Positions 1-11,335 of a stretch of 48,053 nt of DNA are shown piece by piece. The DNA comes from Gordonia jinhuaensis. GTDB lineage: Bacteria > Actinomycetota > Actinomycetes > Mycobacteriales > Mycobacteriaceae. A program made the translations under genes and the position numbers. Within the stretch, counting starts at the first letter, position 1. The number at the start of each line of letters is the position of its first letter. Under the pieces are notes generated by a model, which was not told the DNA's origin, made no database searches, and saw only the letters and a list, made by a program, of their open reading frames with translations. The stretch covers positions 916 through 48,968 of the forward strand of contig NZ_BMGC01000030.1 of NCBI RefSeq assembly GCF_014639795.1, given 5' to 3'.

Positions 1-32
1 TCTGACTCAACAGACTGTTCAACCTGAGACAT
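1..32 (-). CDS. 5' end of an unidentified gene (cut by window edge)
   Basis: An ATG on the minus strand at 32..30 opens a frame reading MSQVEQSVES before the window ends. A very strong ribosome binding site (GGGAGGGGG) sits a few bases upstream, and two inverted repeats lie further upstream in the same intergenic region. Ten residues are too few to assign a family. The start is convincing; the function is unknown. Confidence 0.55.
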   Translation of the reverse strand, partial: MSQVEQSVES

Positions 33-59
33 CGGAACCCCCTCCCGGTGGATGACCTC

Positions 60-93
60 GACTCGAACCATCTATCGAATACATGTTCGAGTC
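60..93. promoter_or_regulatory. Inverted repeat, probable operator of the left-edge gene
   Basis: GACTCGAAC at 60-68 is perfectly inverted as GTTCGAGTC at 85-93, with a 16-base spacer. It lies 28 bases upstream of the start codon at 32, where a promoter operator would be expected. The size and symmetry fit a dimeric repressor of the TetR or similar type. No regulator is identified. Confidence 0.4.
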
Positions 94-153
94 TATCGCG
101 GAAAACCCATCCCGACAAGGGGAAATAACACCGAATCACCAACAAAACCAAGA

Positions 154-169
154 TCATTCACGTGAATGA
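154..169. promoter_or_regulatory. Perfect 16-bp palindrome TCATTCACGTGAATGA
   Basis: A perfect 16-base palindrome with no spacer lies between the left-edge gene and the terminator hairpin of the membrane protein gene. It could be a second operator site for the left-edge gene; it does not look like a terminator. Confidence 0.35.
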
Positions 170-219
170 CAGCGGGAACCTCCGGGAACCGTGTCGACTC
201 GGCGTCGTGCTCAAGAGAC

Positions 220-258
220 ACGTTCGGCGTGCACCGCGGGGCAGTGCACGCCGAACGT
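220..258. terminator. Strong hairpin, probable terminator
   Basis: ACGTTCGGCGTGCAC (220-234) pairs perfectly with GTGCACGCCGAACGT (244-258) around a 9-base loop. It lies 27 bases beyond the stop codon of the membrane protein gene that reads leftwards and ends at 286. There is no clear U-tract, as is common in actinobacteria. Confidence 0.6.
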
Positions 259-285
259 TCTCACGAGGAGAGAGATGCTGCAGGA

Positions 286-1338
286 TCAGGCTGCGACGTC
301 CTCCTCGAGTTCTTCCTCGGACTCCGGATCCAGCTGGTCGCGAGGAGGTGTGGGGGTGGGGGTGAGCCGCCGCTTCTGCACATAGGTCGCGATGGCGAGC
401 AAGGCGCCGCCCACGAGAACCCAGCCGACGATCTTCCACACGTCTGTCACGATGCTGACGTCGGGGAAGTACATGAGGTTGCGGCCGGCTTCGTTCAGAC
501 CTGCACCGAGCCAGAAGCTGTGCAGCGCAGAGAAGAAGCCCGGCTGCAGTGACGGCGGGAACACGCCGCCACAGGTGGTGAAGTTGAGGCCGACGAAGAT
601 GGTGACCATCGCCAGCGTGGTGAATCTGCCGAGGAGTACGTGCAGCGATATGCCGAAGGCCATCACCGCCAAGAGGTAGACGAACGAGAGCAGCGAGATC
701 TCCCAGACGTGCGAAGGAATGGCGTCGAAGACCGCCGAGGCGATCAGCATGACCAGGAAGGTGACCACGGCGGCGCCGCCGACTCCGAGTCCGATCCGCA
801 CTCGCATCCGGCGCGATCCGGCGGCGACGCCGATCGCGATCGCGGTGCCGTATCCGCCGACGGTCAGCGCGACCATGTAGAAGAACAATGACTGACCGCT
901 CGGGTCCGAGGACGAGTCGACCGGGGCGACGTCGCGGATCTCCAGCGGGAGGTTGGCCTGGTTGGCGACCGGTGTGAACATTCGCTCGACCGTCACGGCC
1001 TGGGTGTCGGATGCGCCCGTGCTCACCAACAGCTGGGGCTTGGTGGGTGAGAGCACATAGGCGGCAACCAGATCGCGATGCTGGATGGCTTCGGTGGCGT
1101 TCTCGGCACTGTCAGAGGTGCGAAGGTCAACGCGATCACCCAGTGCGTTCTGCAGCTGACTCGTCGCGACCGCCGCCTGCGGAGCCGGGCCCACGATGTC
1201 GATGCGGAGGTGGTGTGGATCGGGCTTGCTGAAGCCGCCGATATAGCACAACGCCATGGCCACGCCCATCAATGCGGGCACCACCACGTGCGTCAGGATT
1301 GTCCGCATGGGCACTGCCTGCGGGGTCACATGAGACAT
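286..1338 (-). CDS. ABC-2/YhgE-like multi-pass membrane protein
   Basis: 350 residues. One membrane segment near residues 13-35 is followed by a region of about 110 residues predicted outside the membrane, then five hydrophobic segments to the C-terminus and an acidic tail (ESEEELEED). This layout (one helix, large external domain, five helices) is that of ABC-2 type permeases and the YhgE/Pip-like exporters. No ATPase is adjacent, so it may act alone or with a distant partner. The ATG at 1338 is chosen because AGGAG precedes it; the frame stays open far upstream but that stretch is antisense to the marR gene. It is divergent from the MarR gene with an operator between them, so a role in export of a compound sensed by that regulator is inferred. 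Substrate unknown. Confidence 0.7.
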   Translation of the reverse strand: MSHVTPQAVPMRTILTHVVVPALMGVAMALCYIGGFSKPDPHHLRIDIVGPAPQAAVATSQLQNALGDRVDLRTSDSAENATEAIQHRDLVAAYVLSPTKPQLLVSTGASDTQAVTVERMFTPVANQANLPLEIRDVAPVDSSSDPSGQSLFFYMVALTVGGYGTAIAIGVAAGSRRMRVRIGLGVGGAAVVTFLVMLIASAVFDAIPSHVWEISLLSFVYLLAVMAFGISLHVLLGRFTTLAMVTIFVGLNFTTCGGVFPPSLQPGFFSALHSFWLGAGLNEAGRNLMYFPDVSIVTDVWKIVGWVLVGGALLAIATYVQKRRLTPTPTPPRDQLDPESEEELEEDVAA

Positions 1339-1367
1339 GAGCGCTCCTGGCCGGGAAAGTCGGATTT

Positions 1368-1408
1368 GAGTTGTATCGCGCAACTCGGTGTAGTTGTAGA
1401 CTACAACT
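1368..1408. promoter_or_regulatory. MarR operator region with two inverted repeats
   Basis: AGTTGTAG-A-CTACAACT at 1392-1408 is a perfect 8-bp inverted repeat with a one-base spacer. A second, GAGTTG-7-CAACTC, lies at 1368-1386 and shares the AGTTGTA half site. Both lie between the divergent membrane protein and MarR genes. MarR proteins usually bind such palindromes at their own divergent promoter, so autoregulation and control of the transporter are inferred. Confidence 0.6.
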
Positions 1409-1443
1409 CGTAGGTAATCGTATGCAAGGTGAAGGATTCTGTG

Positions 1444-1860
1444 GTGACGAGCCCGACAGACGACATCGACCGCATCGTGCGCGCATTCACTCGCTTCTCG
1501 CGTCGTACGCGGGGCGAGGGACGTGAGGTGCAGCCGGGACTGACCTATGTCGACTTCTCGCTGCTGCGCATCGTCGCCAACGAGCCCGGGATTCTCGCCG
1601 GTGTCGTCGCTGGTGAGGCCTACATCGACAAGTCGACAGCCAGTCGGCAGCTGACTTCGCTCGTGGAACGAGGGCTCGTGCGACGCGCCGACGGCAGCGG
1701 CCGACGGATGCCGCTCTATCTCACCGACGAGGGGCTGGCCGTACTCGAGATCGCCGAGAAGGCGCAGCGTGAGACCGTGGCCGGACGGACCGAGGACTGG
1801 TCGGACACCGAGCGCGCCACCTTCGCCGAACTGCTCGACCGGTACAACGCAGCGCCCTGA
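1444..1860 (+). CDS. MarR family transcriptional regulator
   Basis: 138 residues from the GTG at 1444, chosen because GAAGGA lies 7 bases upstream; GTGs at 1441 and 1429 (143 residues) are possible. The winged helix-turn-helix is visible around residues 35-95: a stretch with YVDFSLLRIVANEPG, a recognition-helix region with DKSTASRQLTSLVERGLV, and a wing with GSGRRMPLYLTDEG. MarR proteins are dimeric repressors released by small aromatic or phenolic ligands. It is divergent from the membrane protein gene and likely represses both genes through the palindromes between them. It converges on pknG with a 22-base gap. The ligand cannot be told from the sequence. Confidence 0.85.
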   Translation: MTSPTDDIDRIVRAFTRFSRRTRGEGREVQPGLTYVDFSLLRIVANEPGILAGVVAGEAYIDKSTASRQLTSLVERGLVRRADGSGRRMPLYLTDEGLAVLEIAEKAQRETVAGRTEDWSDTERATFAELLDRYNAAP

Positions 1861-1882
1861 GAGCGTCCGGCGGTACGGCGGG

Positions 1883-4405
<2,523 letters not shown>

Positions 4406-4472
4406 TCACCTCCTCGCGCCTCTCATCGTGATGGTCTCGTGGTGATTCCGGGTTGTCCGGGGGTGCCTGGCG

Positions 4473-5468
4473 TCAGTCCCGGTAGGTGGGCTGCGGCGGA
4501 TACCCCGCTGGTCCGAGGATAGAGAGCCAGGTGTCATAAAGCTGGTACCAACGGCCGTCGGCGCGCATCTGCGCGAGCACCCCGTTGACGAACCGGACCA
4601 GGTCGGTGTGGTCCTTGTTGATCCCGATGCCGTAGGGCTCCACACCCAGACTCGAACCGACGACCCGCGCATACGGGTCTTGTGCGGCGAGCCCGGCGAG
4701 GATCGCGTCGTCGGTGGAGATCGCGTCGGTCTGGTTCTGCTGCAGCGCGACCAGACAGTCCGCCCACGTCCCTGTGGTGTAGATCTGGGCCTTCGGCGCC
4801 AGCTCCTCGATGCGCCGCGCCGACGACGTCCCGCGCGCGACGCACACTCGCCGGCCCGCCAGATCGGACACGCCCGTGATCGGCGAGCCCTGCAGGGTCA
4901 GGATACGTTGGGACGCCTCGAAGTACACCGTGGAGAAGGCGACGTCGTCGAGCCGATCGCAGGTGATGCTCATGGTCTTGACCACGATGTCCACCGAATT
5001 GGTCTCCAGTGCGGAGATGCGCTCGGAGGAACTGAGGATCCGGAACTCGATACGGTTGGGGTCCCCGAAGATCGCGCGTGCCATCTCCCTGGCCACGTCG
5101 ATGTCGAACCCCTCGATCTCCCCGGTGGCCGGGTCGCGGAAGCTGAACAGGTTGCTGCCGATGTCCACGCCGGCGATCAGCACACCGCGCTGGTGGATCG
5201 CCTCCATGGTGGACCCGCGCGGCATGCGGTTGGGGGCGGGCATCACCGCGGGCGGGCGCAGACTGCCCGACGCCTCGCAGGTGCCGGAGTTCTCCGAATC
5301 CACCGGGTCGGTGTCGCCGCGCGCCCACCCCTCGGGTGTGGGGGTGGTCATCTGCGCCGACGGCGGTGCGGCGTCGGGGGCCTCCACCCGCACGCAGGCA
5401 GAGGCGGTCAGTGCCACCGCCGCGGTCGCGACCACCGCGCCGACCAGTCGCCGGCGATGCCCGCTCAC
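4473..5468 (-). CDS. glnH: Glutamate/aspartate-sensing periplasmic lipoprotein GlnH
   Basis: 331 residues. A short signal peptide ends in TASAC, a lipobox, so the protein should be a lipid-anchored solute-binding protein. The SBP_bac_3 fold is indicated by GVLIAGVDIGSNLFSFRD, the GFDIDVAREMARAIFG segment and the C-terminal VNGVLAQMRADGRWYQLYDTWL. In mycobacteria GlnH binds aspartate, glutamate and asparagine and signals through GlnX to PknG. The start is GTG at 5468, whose bases overlap the glnX stop codon (GTGA), so translation is coupled. The pknG gene follows after 76 bases. No transporter permease or ATPase is nearby, in agreement with a sensing role rather than uptake. Confidence 0.93.
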   Translation of the reverse strand: MSGHRRRLVGAVVATAAVALTASACVRVEAPDAAPPSAQMTTPTPEGWARGDTDPVDSENSGTCEASGSLRPPAVMPAPNRMPRGSTMEAIHQRGVLIAGVDIGSNLFSFRDPATGEIEGFDIDVAREMARAIFGDPNRIEFRILSSSERISALETNSVDIVVKTMSITCDRLDDVAFSTVYFEASQRILTLQGSPITGVSDLAGRRVCVARGTSSARRIEELAPKAQIYTTGTWADCLVALQQNQTDAISTDDAILAGLAAQDPYARVVGSSLGVEPYGIGINKDHTDLVRFVNGVLAQMRADGRWYQLYDTWLSILGPAGYPPQPTYRD

Positions 5469-7018
5469 CGGTACTCCCTGATCCGGGGGAACATGCCGAT
5501 GGCGGTGGCGATCGCGGCCAGCACCGTCAGCGTCACCACACCGGCGCCGGTGTAGCCGATCAGCACCCGCGCGGTGTTGATGTCGTCGCGGAACGTGGTG
5601 CGGGTGTGGTCGATGGCCTCCACGAGTGCGCGGTCGAGCGTCGCATACGCCTGCGAGGAGCCGTCGGCGCCCGAGCCGACGGTCAGACGTACCGCCGAGG
5701 CGAAGTCACCGGTCGACGCGCGGCTCCCGGCCAGCGCATGCGAGCTGCGCCACTGTGCGAGCGCACGCGATGCGGAGTCCACCGAGTCGCCGATGTCGGG
5801 ACTGCCCGGTTGCTGGTAGCGCTGCAGGATCACCGTGACATGGTCGGCACTGGAGACGAAGTCGGACTCCAGGGTGTCCTCGTCGCCGTGGCGTGCCAGT
5901 GACAGCGTCTCGTCCGAGCGGCCCTTCTGGATGAGGATCCGGGCCTCGGTGAGATCGCGCAGCGGTGTCAGGCCGTCGGTGGTGGCCCGGTGGGCGGCCG
6001 ACACCGAGGCCAGACCGCCGATCAGGACCCAGATGAACACCAGCGCCACGCACACGATGGCCACCAGGATGCCCACGTTGAACCTGCGGCGGGTGTGCCG
6101 GGCCACATACACATGGGTGGCCACCAGCATCACCACCAGCAGCGTGAGCAGCACATACGCCCCCCACGGCGGCTGGGAGATGGTGCCATCGGGACGCGTG
6201 ATCGCATCCCAGCGTTTCTCGTAGAGCCGCTCGGCGGCCGGCAGGATCGTGGACTGCATGAGGTTGGAGGCCATACCCAGATAGGACGAGCCCACCGGGT
6301 TGCCCTGCCGGTTGTTGGTGCGCGCCGTCTCGATCAGCCCCGTGTAGACGGGTAACTGCATCGACAGGGTGTCGAGGTCGCTGCGCACCTGCTGGTTCTC
6401 GATGGTGGTGCCGCTCGCGGCCTGGATCAGCGCCTGCGAGGCCGTGGCGATCGCATCGTTGTAGCGACTGCGCAGCTCGGGTGACTCCAGCCCGCCCGAG
6501 ATGAACGCCGCATTCGCCGAGGCGTCGGCGATCGACAGTGAGCTGTAGAGGACCTGCGCCGACTGGGCGATCGGCTCGGTGTCGGTGATGATCGTGCTCA
6601 GCGCGGTGGTGCGCCGGGTCATCACATTCGAGCCGTAGGCGCCGATCACCACCGCGGCCATCACCAGCACCGCGGTGATCACCAACAGTCGGCCGGGAGT
6701 GGTGCCCACCATCTCGCGCATCGACAGGAACGGCGACGACGGTGCGACCGGGGCTTCGCCGGCGGGCACCGGTGGGCGGATCGGAACACCGGGATGCAAA
6801 CCGTCGGGCCCGACCTCGGGTTCGGCGGCGGTCGCCGGGCGCAGCACACGGGGCCGACGGACACGGGTGCGGGAGGAGTCGCGGGAATCGGCATCATCAC
6901 GGTTCTCCGGTCCGCGACTGCGCACGTGGCCGAAACCGCGACGGGGACCAACCCACGTACGCAGGCGTCCGGAGCTGTTCGGGTCAGCCCCTGGATCGCC
7001 GGTCACCACACCTCTCAT
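5465..7018 (-). CDS. glnX: Membrane sensor protein GlnX
   Basis: 517 residues from the ATG at 7018; the frame is open further to 7198 but that stretch overlaps mutT3. An Arg/Pro-rich cytoplasmic N-terminus of about 100 residues precedes a first membrane helix (LLVITAVLVMAAVVIGAYG). A helical outside domain follows, then two close helices (YVLLTLLVVMLVATHVYVA and ILVAIVCVALVFIWVLIGG), a second outside domain and a last helix near the C-terminus. Four helices with two helical external domains fit the mycobacterial GlnX, which relays amino-acid binding by GlnH to PknG. It is first in the operon and overlaps glnH by four bases. No strong ribosome binding site precedes the chosen ATG, so the start is uncertain. 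Confidence 0.85.
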   Translation of the reverse strand: MRGVVTGDPGADPNSSGRLRTWVGPRRGFGHVRSRGPENRDDADSRDSSRTRVRRPRVLRPATAAEPEVGPDGLHPGVPIRPPVPAGEAPVAPSSPFLSMREMVGTTPGRLLVITAVLVMAAVVIGAYGSNVMTRRTTALSTIITDTEPIAQSAQVLYSSLSIADASANAAFISGGLESPELRSRYNDAIATASQALIQAASGTTIENQQVRSDLDTLSMQLPVYTGLIETARTNNRQGNPVGSSYLGMASNLMQSTILPAAERLYEKRWDAITRPDGTISQPPWGAYVLLTLLVVMLVATHVYVARHTRRRFNVGILVAIVCVALVFIWVLIGGLASVSAAHRATTDGLTPLRDLTEARILIQKGRSDETLSLARHGDEDTLESDFVSSADHVTVILQRYQQPGSPDIGDSVDSASRALAQWRSSHALAGSRASTGDFASAVRLTVGSGADGSSQAYATLDRALVEAIDHTRTTFRDDINTARVLIGYTGAGVVTLTVLAAIATAIGMFPRIREYR

Positions 7019-7145
7019 TCGCGCGCCGCTGACTGATGACTCTATAGTTCGATCGCTCGAAGGGTGCGCGTGGTTACGCCCGTGTGTGCCCGCCCGGTGA
7101 TCCGCGGGCGCGCTGGTCCGCGCGGTCCGGGAGTCGAGGACTAGC

Positions 7146-7673
7146 GTGGTGGCCAACACGCCGAGGGGCGACGACGTCGGGGGGTGGTCAGCGGCCATGC
7201 GCGGAGACGGCGACGGCTGGGCGATCGACAGCGACGGATCACGGTTCTGGGGTCGATTCGGGGCCGCCGGACTGCTGCTGCGCGCGCCGGATGAGTCCGG
7301 TGACGTCGTGTTGCTGCAGCACCGCGCCCCGTGGAGTCATCAAGGCGGCACGTGGGCCATGCCCGGAGGTGCGCGCGACTCCCACGAGTCGGCCGCCGAC
7401 ACCGCCGTCCGGGAGGCCTCCGAGGAGGCCGGCATCCCGCCCGCCCTGGTGAGTGTGCGCGCCGAGCTGTTGACGTTCACCGCGACCAACGGCTGGACCT
7501 ACACCACCGTCATCGCCGACGTCGCCGAGCCGGTGTCGACCGTGGCCAACGAGGAGTCGGTGGAACTGCGGTGGGTCGCGGTCGAGGAGGTGGCGAATCT
7601 GCCGCTGCATCCGGCATTCGAGGCGAGTTGGCCGCGTCTGCACGCCGAATTGGTGAGCCTGCGCAGTCGCTGA
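7146..7673 (+). CDS. mutT3: NUDIX hydrolase, MutT3-like
   Basis: 175 residues. The full Nudix box is present, with the spacing G-x5-E-x7-REUxEExGU (from GARDSHE to REASEEAGI). The surrounding sequence (RFWGRFGAAGLLLRAP, LLQHRAPWSHQGGTWAMPGG) matches mycobacterial MutT3, whose family hydrolyses nucleoside diphosphate derivatives such as oxidised nucleotides. The gene is divergent from glnX and convergent with the LeuA-domain gene, as in the pknG region of mycobacteria. GTG at 7146 is the first start; the conserved part begins near the ATG at 7197, and neither has a clear ribosome binding site. Confidence 0.85.
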   Translation: MVANTPRGDDVGGWSAAMRGDGDGWAIDSDGSRFWGRFGAAGLLLRAPDESGDVVLLQHRAPWSHQGGTWAMPGGARDSHESAADTAVREASEEAGIPPALVSVRAELLTFTATNGWTYTTVIADVAEPVSTVANEESVELRWVAVEEVANLPLHPAFEASWPRLHAELVSLRSR

Positions 7674-7675
7674 GT

Positions 7676-8176
7676 TCAGGCCAGCCGGTTGGCGCCGGCG
7701 ATCAGTGCGCGTATACCCGACCCCTCGGCGTCGGCCGCCGAACCCATCGACCAGGCCAGTCTGCCCTCGCATGCACACAGCAGGAATGTGGTGACCCCCG
7801 CGGAGGTCTCACGCTGATGCAGCGCGCGAACCTCCACGCTGGCCCCCAGCCGATGCAGCATCGAGGTCAGCGCACCGATCGGTCCGGCGGCCCTCTCGCG
7901 CATCGCGACGATCTGGTCGCCGCGCGCCAGCGTGGCGTCGCATTCGACCATGTCGCTCGCGGCCGGCCGGGTGGTCCAGGCGCCGAGCCGCAGTGGTCCG
8001 GCCGAGCCGGTGTAGGTGGTCGTGAACTCCTGCCAACTCATGCCGGTCGCCTCGTCGCGCAGCGCGCGTGGCAGCCCGACGCCGTAGCGCGCCCGGAAGG
8101 GATCGGCACCGTCGAGAGTGATGCCGCTACCTGCGGACTCGGCATGTGAATGAGCGGGAGAGTCGAACTGAATCAT
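7676..8176 (-). CDS. Free-standing LeuA regulatory (dimer) domain protein
   Basis: 166 residues from ATG 8176 (a GTG-type extension to 8227 is possible). From about residue 45 on the sequence resembles the C-terminal allosteric domain of 2-isopropylmalate synthase: a first half with SAGPLRLGAWTTRP, AAGPIGALTSMLHRLGASVEVRALHQRET, and the end VTTFLLCACEGRLAWSMGSAADAEGSGIRALIAGANRL. The catalytic barrel of LeuA is missing. In LeuA this domain binds leucine. A stand-alone copy could be a leucine or related ligand sensor, or a partner of a LeuA-type enzyme. It lies downstream of thiE in the same direction, with a large hairpin between them. The family call is from motif resemblance only; function unknown. 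Confidence 0.65.
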   Translation of the reverse strand: MIQFDSPAHSHAESAGSGITLDGADPFRARYGVGLPRALRDEATGMSWQEFTTTYTGSAGPLRLGAWTTRPAASDMVECDATLARGDQIVAMRERAAGPIGALTSMLHRLGASVEVRALHQRETSAGVTTFLLCACEGRLAWSMGSAADAEGSGIRALIAGANRLA

Positions 8177-8233
8177 GATGTCTGTCGTTTTCTGGTCGGT
8201 ACGCGAGAGGCGACCGACGAGTAGCACGACACT

Positions 8234-8274
8234 CCGTAGCGGGGTGTCGGTCTGGAAATCAGACCCCGCTACGG
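8234..8274. terminator. 12-bp stem hairpin between thiE and the LeuA-domain gene
   Basis: CCGTAGCGGGGT (8234-8245) is perfectly inverted as ACCCCGCTACGG (8263-8274) with a 17-base loop. Inside it GGTCTG (8249-8254) can pair instead with CAGACC (8260-8265), so two structures exclude each other. It could be the thiE terminator or an attenuator of the LeuA-domain gene. Confidence 0.5.
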
Positions 8275-8359
8275 CGACGGGCTACGAGAAGACTGCGCAT
8301 GATGTGCTCGACACTAGACCCGCAGTTGCCCTGTGGGCAAGAGAGATCGGCGAAAGTCG

Positions 8360-9049
8360 TCAGGAGAGCCGGCTGCGCAGTGCTGCCGCGGCCGCGGCCG
8401 GGTCGTCGGCGGCGGTGATCGCGCGGACCACCACGACCCGGGTGGCGCCCGCCTCGAGCACCTCGGGCAGGCGGGCGGCATCGATGCCACCGATGGCGAA
8501 CCAGGGACGGGCGACCTCACGCACATGCTCCACCAGCGGCAGCCCGGGAGCAGAGCGGCCCGGCTTCGTCGGCGTCGGCCAGCACGGACCCACGCAGAAG
8601 TAGTCCACGCCTTCGGCGGTCGCCGCGGCATCGGCCTGCGAGGCGTCGTGGGTGGAGCGCCCGATGAGCATGTCGGTACCCACCACGGCGCGTGCGGCGG
8701 CCACCGGCAGATCGTCTTGGCCCAGGTGCAGCACGTCGGCGCCGGTGGTCACGGCGATGTCGGCGCGATCGTTGACGGCCAGCAGCGCGCCGTGTCGGTC
8801 GGCCACCTCGCGCATGCCGGCGAGGATGTCGAGTTCGGCACTCGCCTCCAGCGGGCCGAATCGCGCCTCGCCGGCCGACCCCTTGTCACGCAGCTGCACG
8901 ATGTCGACGCCGCCGGTCAGCGCAGCGTCGAGGAAGTCGAGCAGGTCGCCGCGGTCGCGTCGGGCGTCGGTACACAGGTACAGCCGTGCGGAGTCCAGGC
9001 GTGCGCGAAGACGCTCGGCGCGGGTCACCCCGTCTGCAGCGGTGTTCAC
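8360..9049 (-). CDS. thiE: Thiamine-phosphate synthase ThiE
   Basis: 229 residues from GTG 9049; a TTG at 9058 would add three. ThiE joins HMP-diphosphate and thiazole phosphate to form thiamine phosphate. The TIM-barrel motifs are present: [77 protein letters not shown]. The gene is divergent from thiOSG, so the TPP riboswitch at 9084 does not lie in its transcript. The space upstream is only about 35 bases to the riboswitch start, so its promoter probably overlaps that of thiO and the message may have almost no leader. Confidence 0.95.
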   Translation of the reverse strand: MNTAADGVTRAERLRARLDSARLYLCTDARRDRGDLLDFLDAALTGGVDIVQLRDKGSAGEARFGPLEASAELDILAGMREVADRHGALLAVNDRADIAVTTGADVLHLGQDDLPVAAARAVVGTDMLIGRSTHDASQADAAATAEGVDYFCVGPCWPTPTKPGRSAPGLPLVEHVREVARPWFAIGGIDAARLPEVLEAGATRVVVVRAITAADDPAAAAAALRSRLS

Positions 9050-9083
9050 ACCCGCCAACGTTAGCGATTAGTGTGGATGTCGA

Positions 9084-9173
9084 ACGCGGGGGTCCGAGGA
9101 ACGTCGGGCTGAGAGTGTGGTTCGCCGCCACTGACCGTCGAACCTGATCCGGATCATGCCGGCGCAGGAAGGA
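9084..9173 (+). ncRNA. TPP riboswitch (THI element) upstream of thiO
   Basis: The conserved THI-box parts are all present: a G-rich 5' arm (CGCGGGGGTCCGA), GGGCTGAGAG at about 9106-9115, GAACCTGATCCGGATCATGC at 9140-9159 and the closing CGGCGCAGGAAGGA arm. It binds thiamine diphosphate and lowers expression of thiO-thiS-thiG. The 3' arm includes the GGAAGGAG that may serve as ribosome binding site, so control of translation initiation is likely. Confidence 0.93.
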
Positions 9174-9184
9174 GAATCAGCGCT

Positions 9185-10294
9185 ATGACGTCGACCCTGG
9201 CCGTCATCGGAGGCGGAGTCATCGGGTTGACCTGTGCTCTGCGGGCTCTCGAGAGTGGCTGGCAGGTAACCGTTTTCGACAACGGTGAACGTGGTCGTGC
9301 CTCCTGGGTGGCAGCGGCCATGCTCGGCGACCTCGGTGAGGGGCATCCCGGCGAAGAGCGCCAACTCGAACTGGCCCACGAGTCGGGGTCGTTGTGGCCG
9401 GCATTACTCGCCGAAATCGGTGCGCCGGGCGGCGATTCGCTGCAGACCGCCACCGAGACCCTGTTCGTCGGCTTCGATCGTGCCGACCTCGACGAGTTCG
9501 CGCGCCTGGCGTCCACGGTCTGGACGCCCGACGACGACGTCGCAGTCGTCGACGTCGGCGAGTTGACCCTGCGTGAACCGATGCTCAGCCCGCGTGTCCG
9601 CGGCGGCTATCTCGCCAAAGACGAAGGTGCGCTGGACAACCGACGGGTCGTGCAGGCGCTCGCCGATGCCGTCATCGCGCGTGGCGGACAGCTCGTGACG
9701 CGTCGCATCGACGAGATCGACGAGATGGCGCGCGCCGGTGACCGTCATCCCGACCAGATCCTGCTCGCCGCCGGTATCGACACGAGGCGGCTGTGTCCGC
9801 GGATCCCGCTGATCGCGCAGAAGGGTGAGGCGGTACGCCTCCGTGCCGGGCACGACACCTCACCGCCGCCGTCGGCGGTGGTGCGGGCCAAGGTGCACGG
9901 CCGCGATGTCTACATCGTGCCGCGCCATGACGGGGTGGTCGTGGGCGCCACACAGTACGAAGTCGCCGACGCCGACGATCTGGCCCCGCGCATCGGCGGG
10001 GTCAAAGACCTTCTCGACGACGCATTCCTGGTGATGCCGGGGTTGCGTGAGTACCGGCTGGCCGACATCACCGCGGCGATGCGCCCGGCCACCCCCGACG
10101 GCCTTCCGGTGGTCGGCCGGCTCGACGACCACACGCTCGTGGCGACCGGTCACGGACGCGAGGGCATGATGCTGGCCCCGCTCACCGGCGCGCTCGTGGC
10201 CGACCTGCTCGACGGCTCTGCTGCTGGGTCGGCGGCTGTGTCGGCGGGGCGCCGGTCCACCTTCGACGATCTCTCCCCGAGGAGGTTCACATGA
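9185..10294 (+). CDS. thiO: Glycine oxidase ThiO
   Basis: 369 residues. ThiO oxidises glycine to iminoglycine with O2, giving the C-N unit for the thiazole ring. An FAD-binding dinucleotide fold opens the protein (TLAVIGGGVIGLTCALRALE). GRASWVAAAMLGDLGEG, GVVVGATQYEV and the C-terminal GLPVVGRLDDHTLVATGHGREGMMLAP are typical of the DAO/ThiO family. It is the first gene after the TPP riboswitch and overlaps thiS by four bases (ATGA). Confidence 0.95.
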   Translation: MTSTLAVIGGGVIGLTCALRALESGWQVTVFDNGERGRASWVAAAMLGDLGEGHPGEERQLELAHESGSLWPALLAEIGAPGGDSLQTATETLFVGFDRADLDEFARLASTVWTPDDDVAVVDVGELTLREPMLSPRVRGGYLAKDEGALDNRRVVQALADAVIARGGQLVTRRIDEIDEMARAGDRHPDQILLAAGIDTRRLCPRIPLIAQKGEAVRLRAGHDTSPPPSAVVRAKVHGRDVYIVPRHDGVVVGATQYEVADADDLAPRIGGVKDLLDDAFLVMPGLREYRLADITAAMRPATPDGLPVVGRLDDHTLVATGHGREGMMLAPLTGALVADLLDGSAAGSAAVSAGRRSTFDDLSPRRFT

Positions 10295-10494
10295 CGATGA
10301 CGGTGACGGTCAACGGTGACGATCACACCTTCCCCGATGGAACCAGCATGCGCGCGATCCTCGCTGCGCTCGAGGTGGGTGAAGAGGGCATCGCAGTGGC
10401 ACTCGACGGCGAGGTGCACCCCCGGGGTGCCTGGGACCGCCCACTGTTCGACGGCGCCGAGGTGGAAGTCCTCACCGCGGTCCAGGGCGGCTGA
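10291..10494 (+). CDS. thiS: Sulfur carrier protein ThiS
   Basis: 67 residues, the usual size. It has the beta-grasp form of ThiS (MTVTVNGDDHTFPDGTSMRAIL ... FDGAEVEVLTAVQGG, shown in parts) and ends in the diagnostic Gly-Gly that is adenylated and turned into the thiocarboxylate. It overlaps the thiO stop and precedes thiG by three bases, so the three genes are one transcript under the riboswitch. Confidence 0.96.
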   Translation: MTMTVTVNGDDHTFPDGTSMRAILAALEVGEEGIAVALDGEVHPRGAWDRPLFDGAEVEVLTAVQGG

Positions 10495-11295
<801 letters not shown>

Positions 11296-11335
11296 GGGTC
11301 TCGTCGCAGGAGTTCGCTGAACGTCGATGCCCGGG

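Noticed and set aside
7019-7198. Longer N-terminus for GlnX
   Set aside because: It would overlap the divergent mutT3 start and has no similarity to known GlnX proteins.
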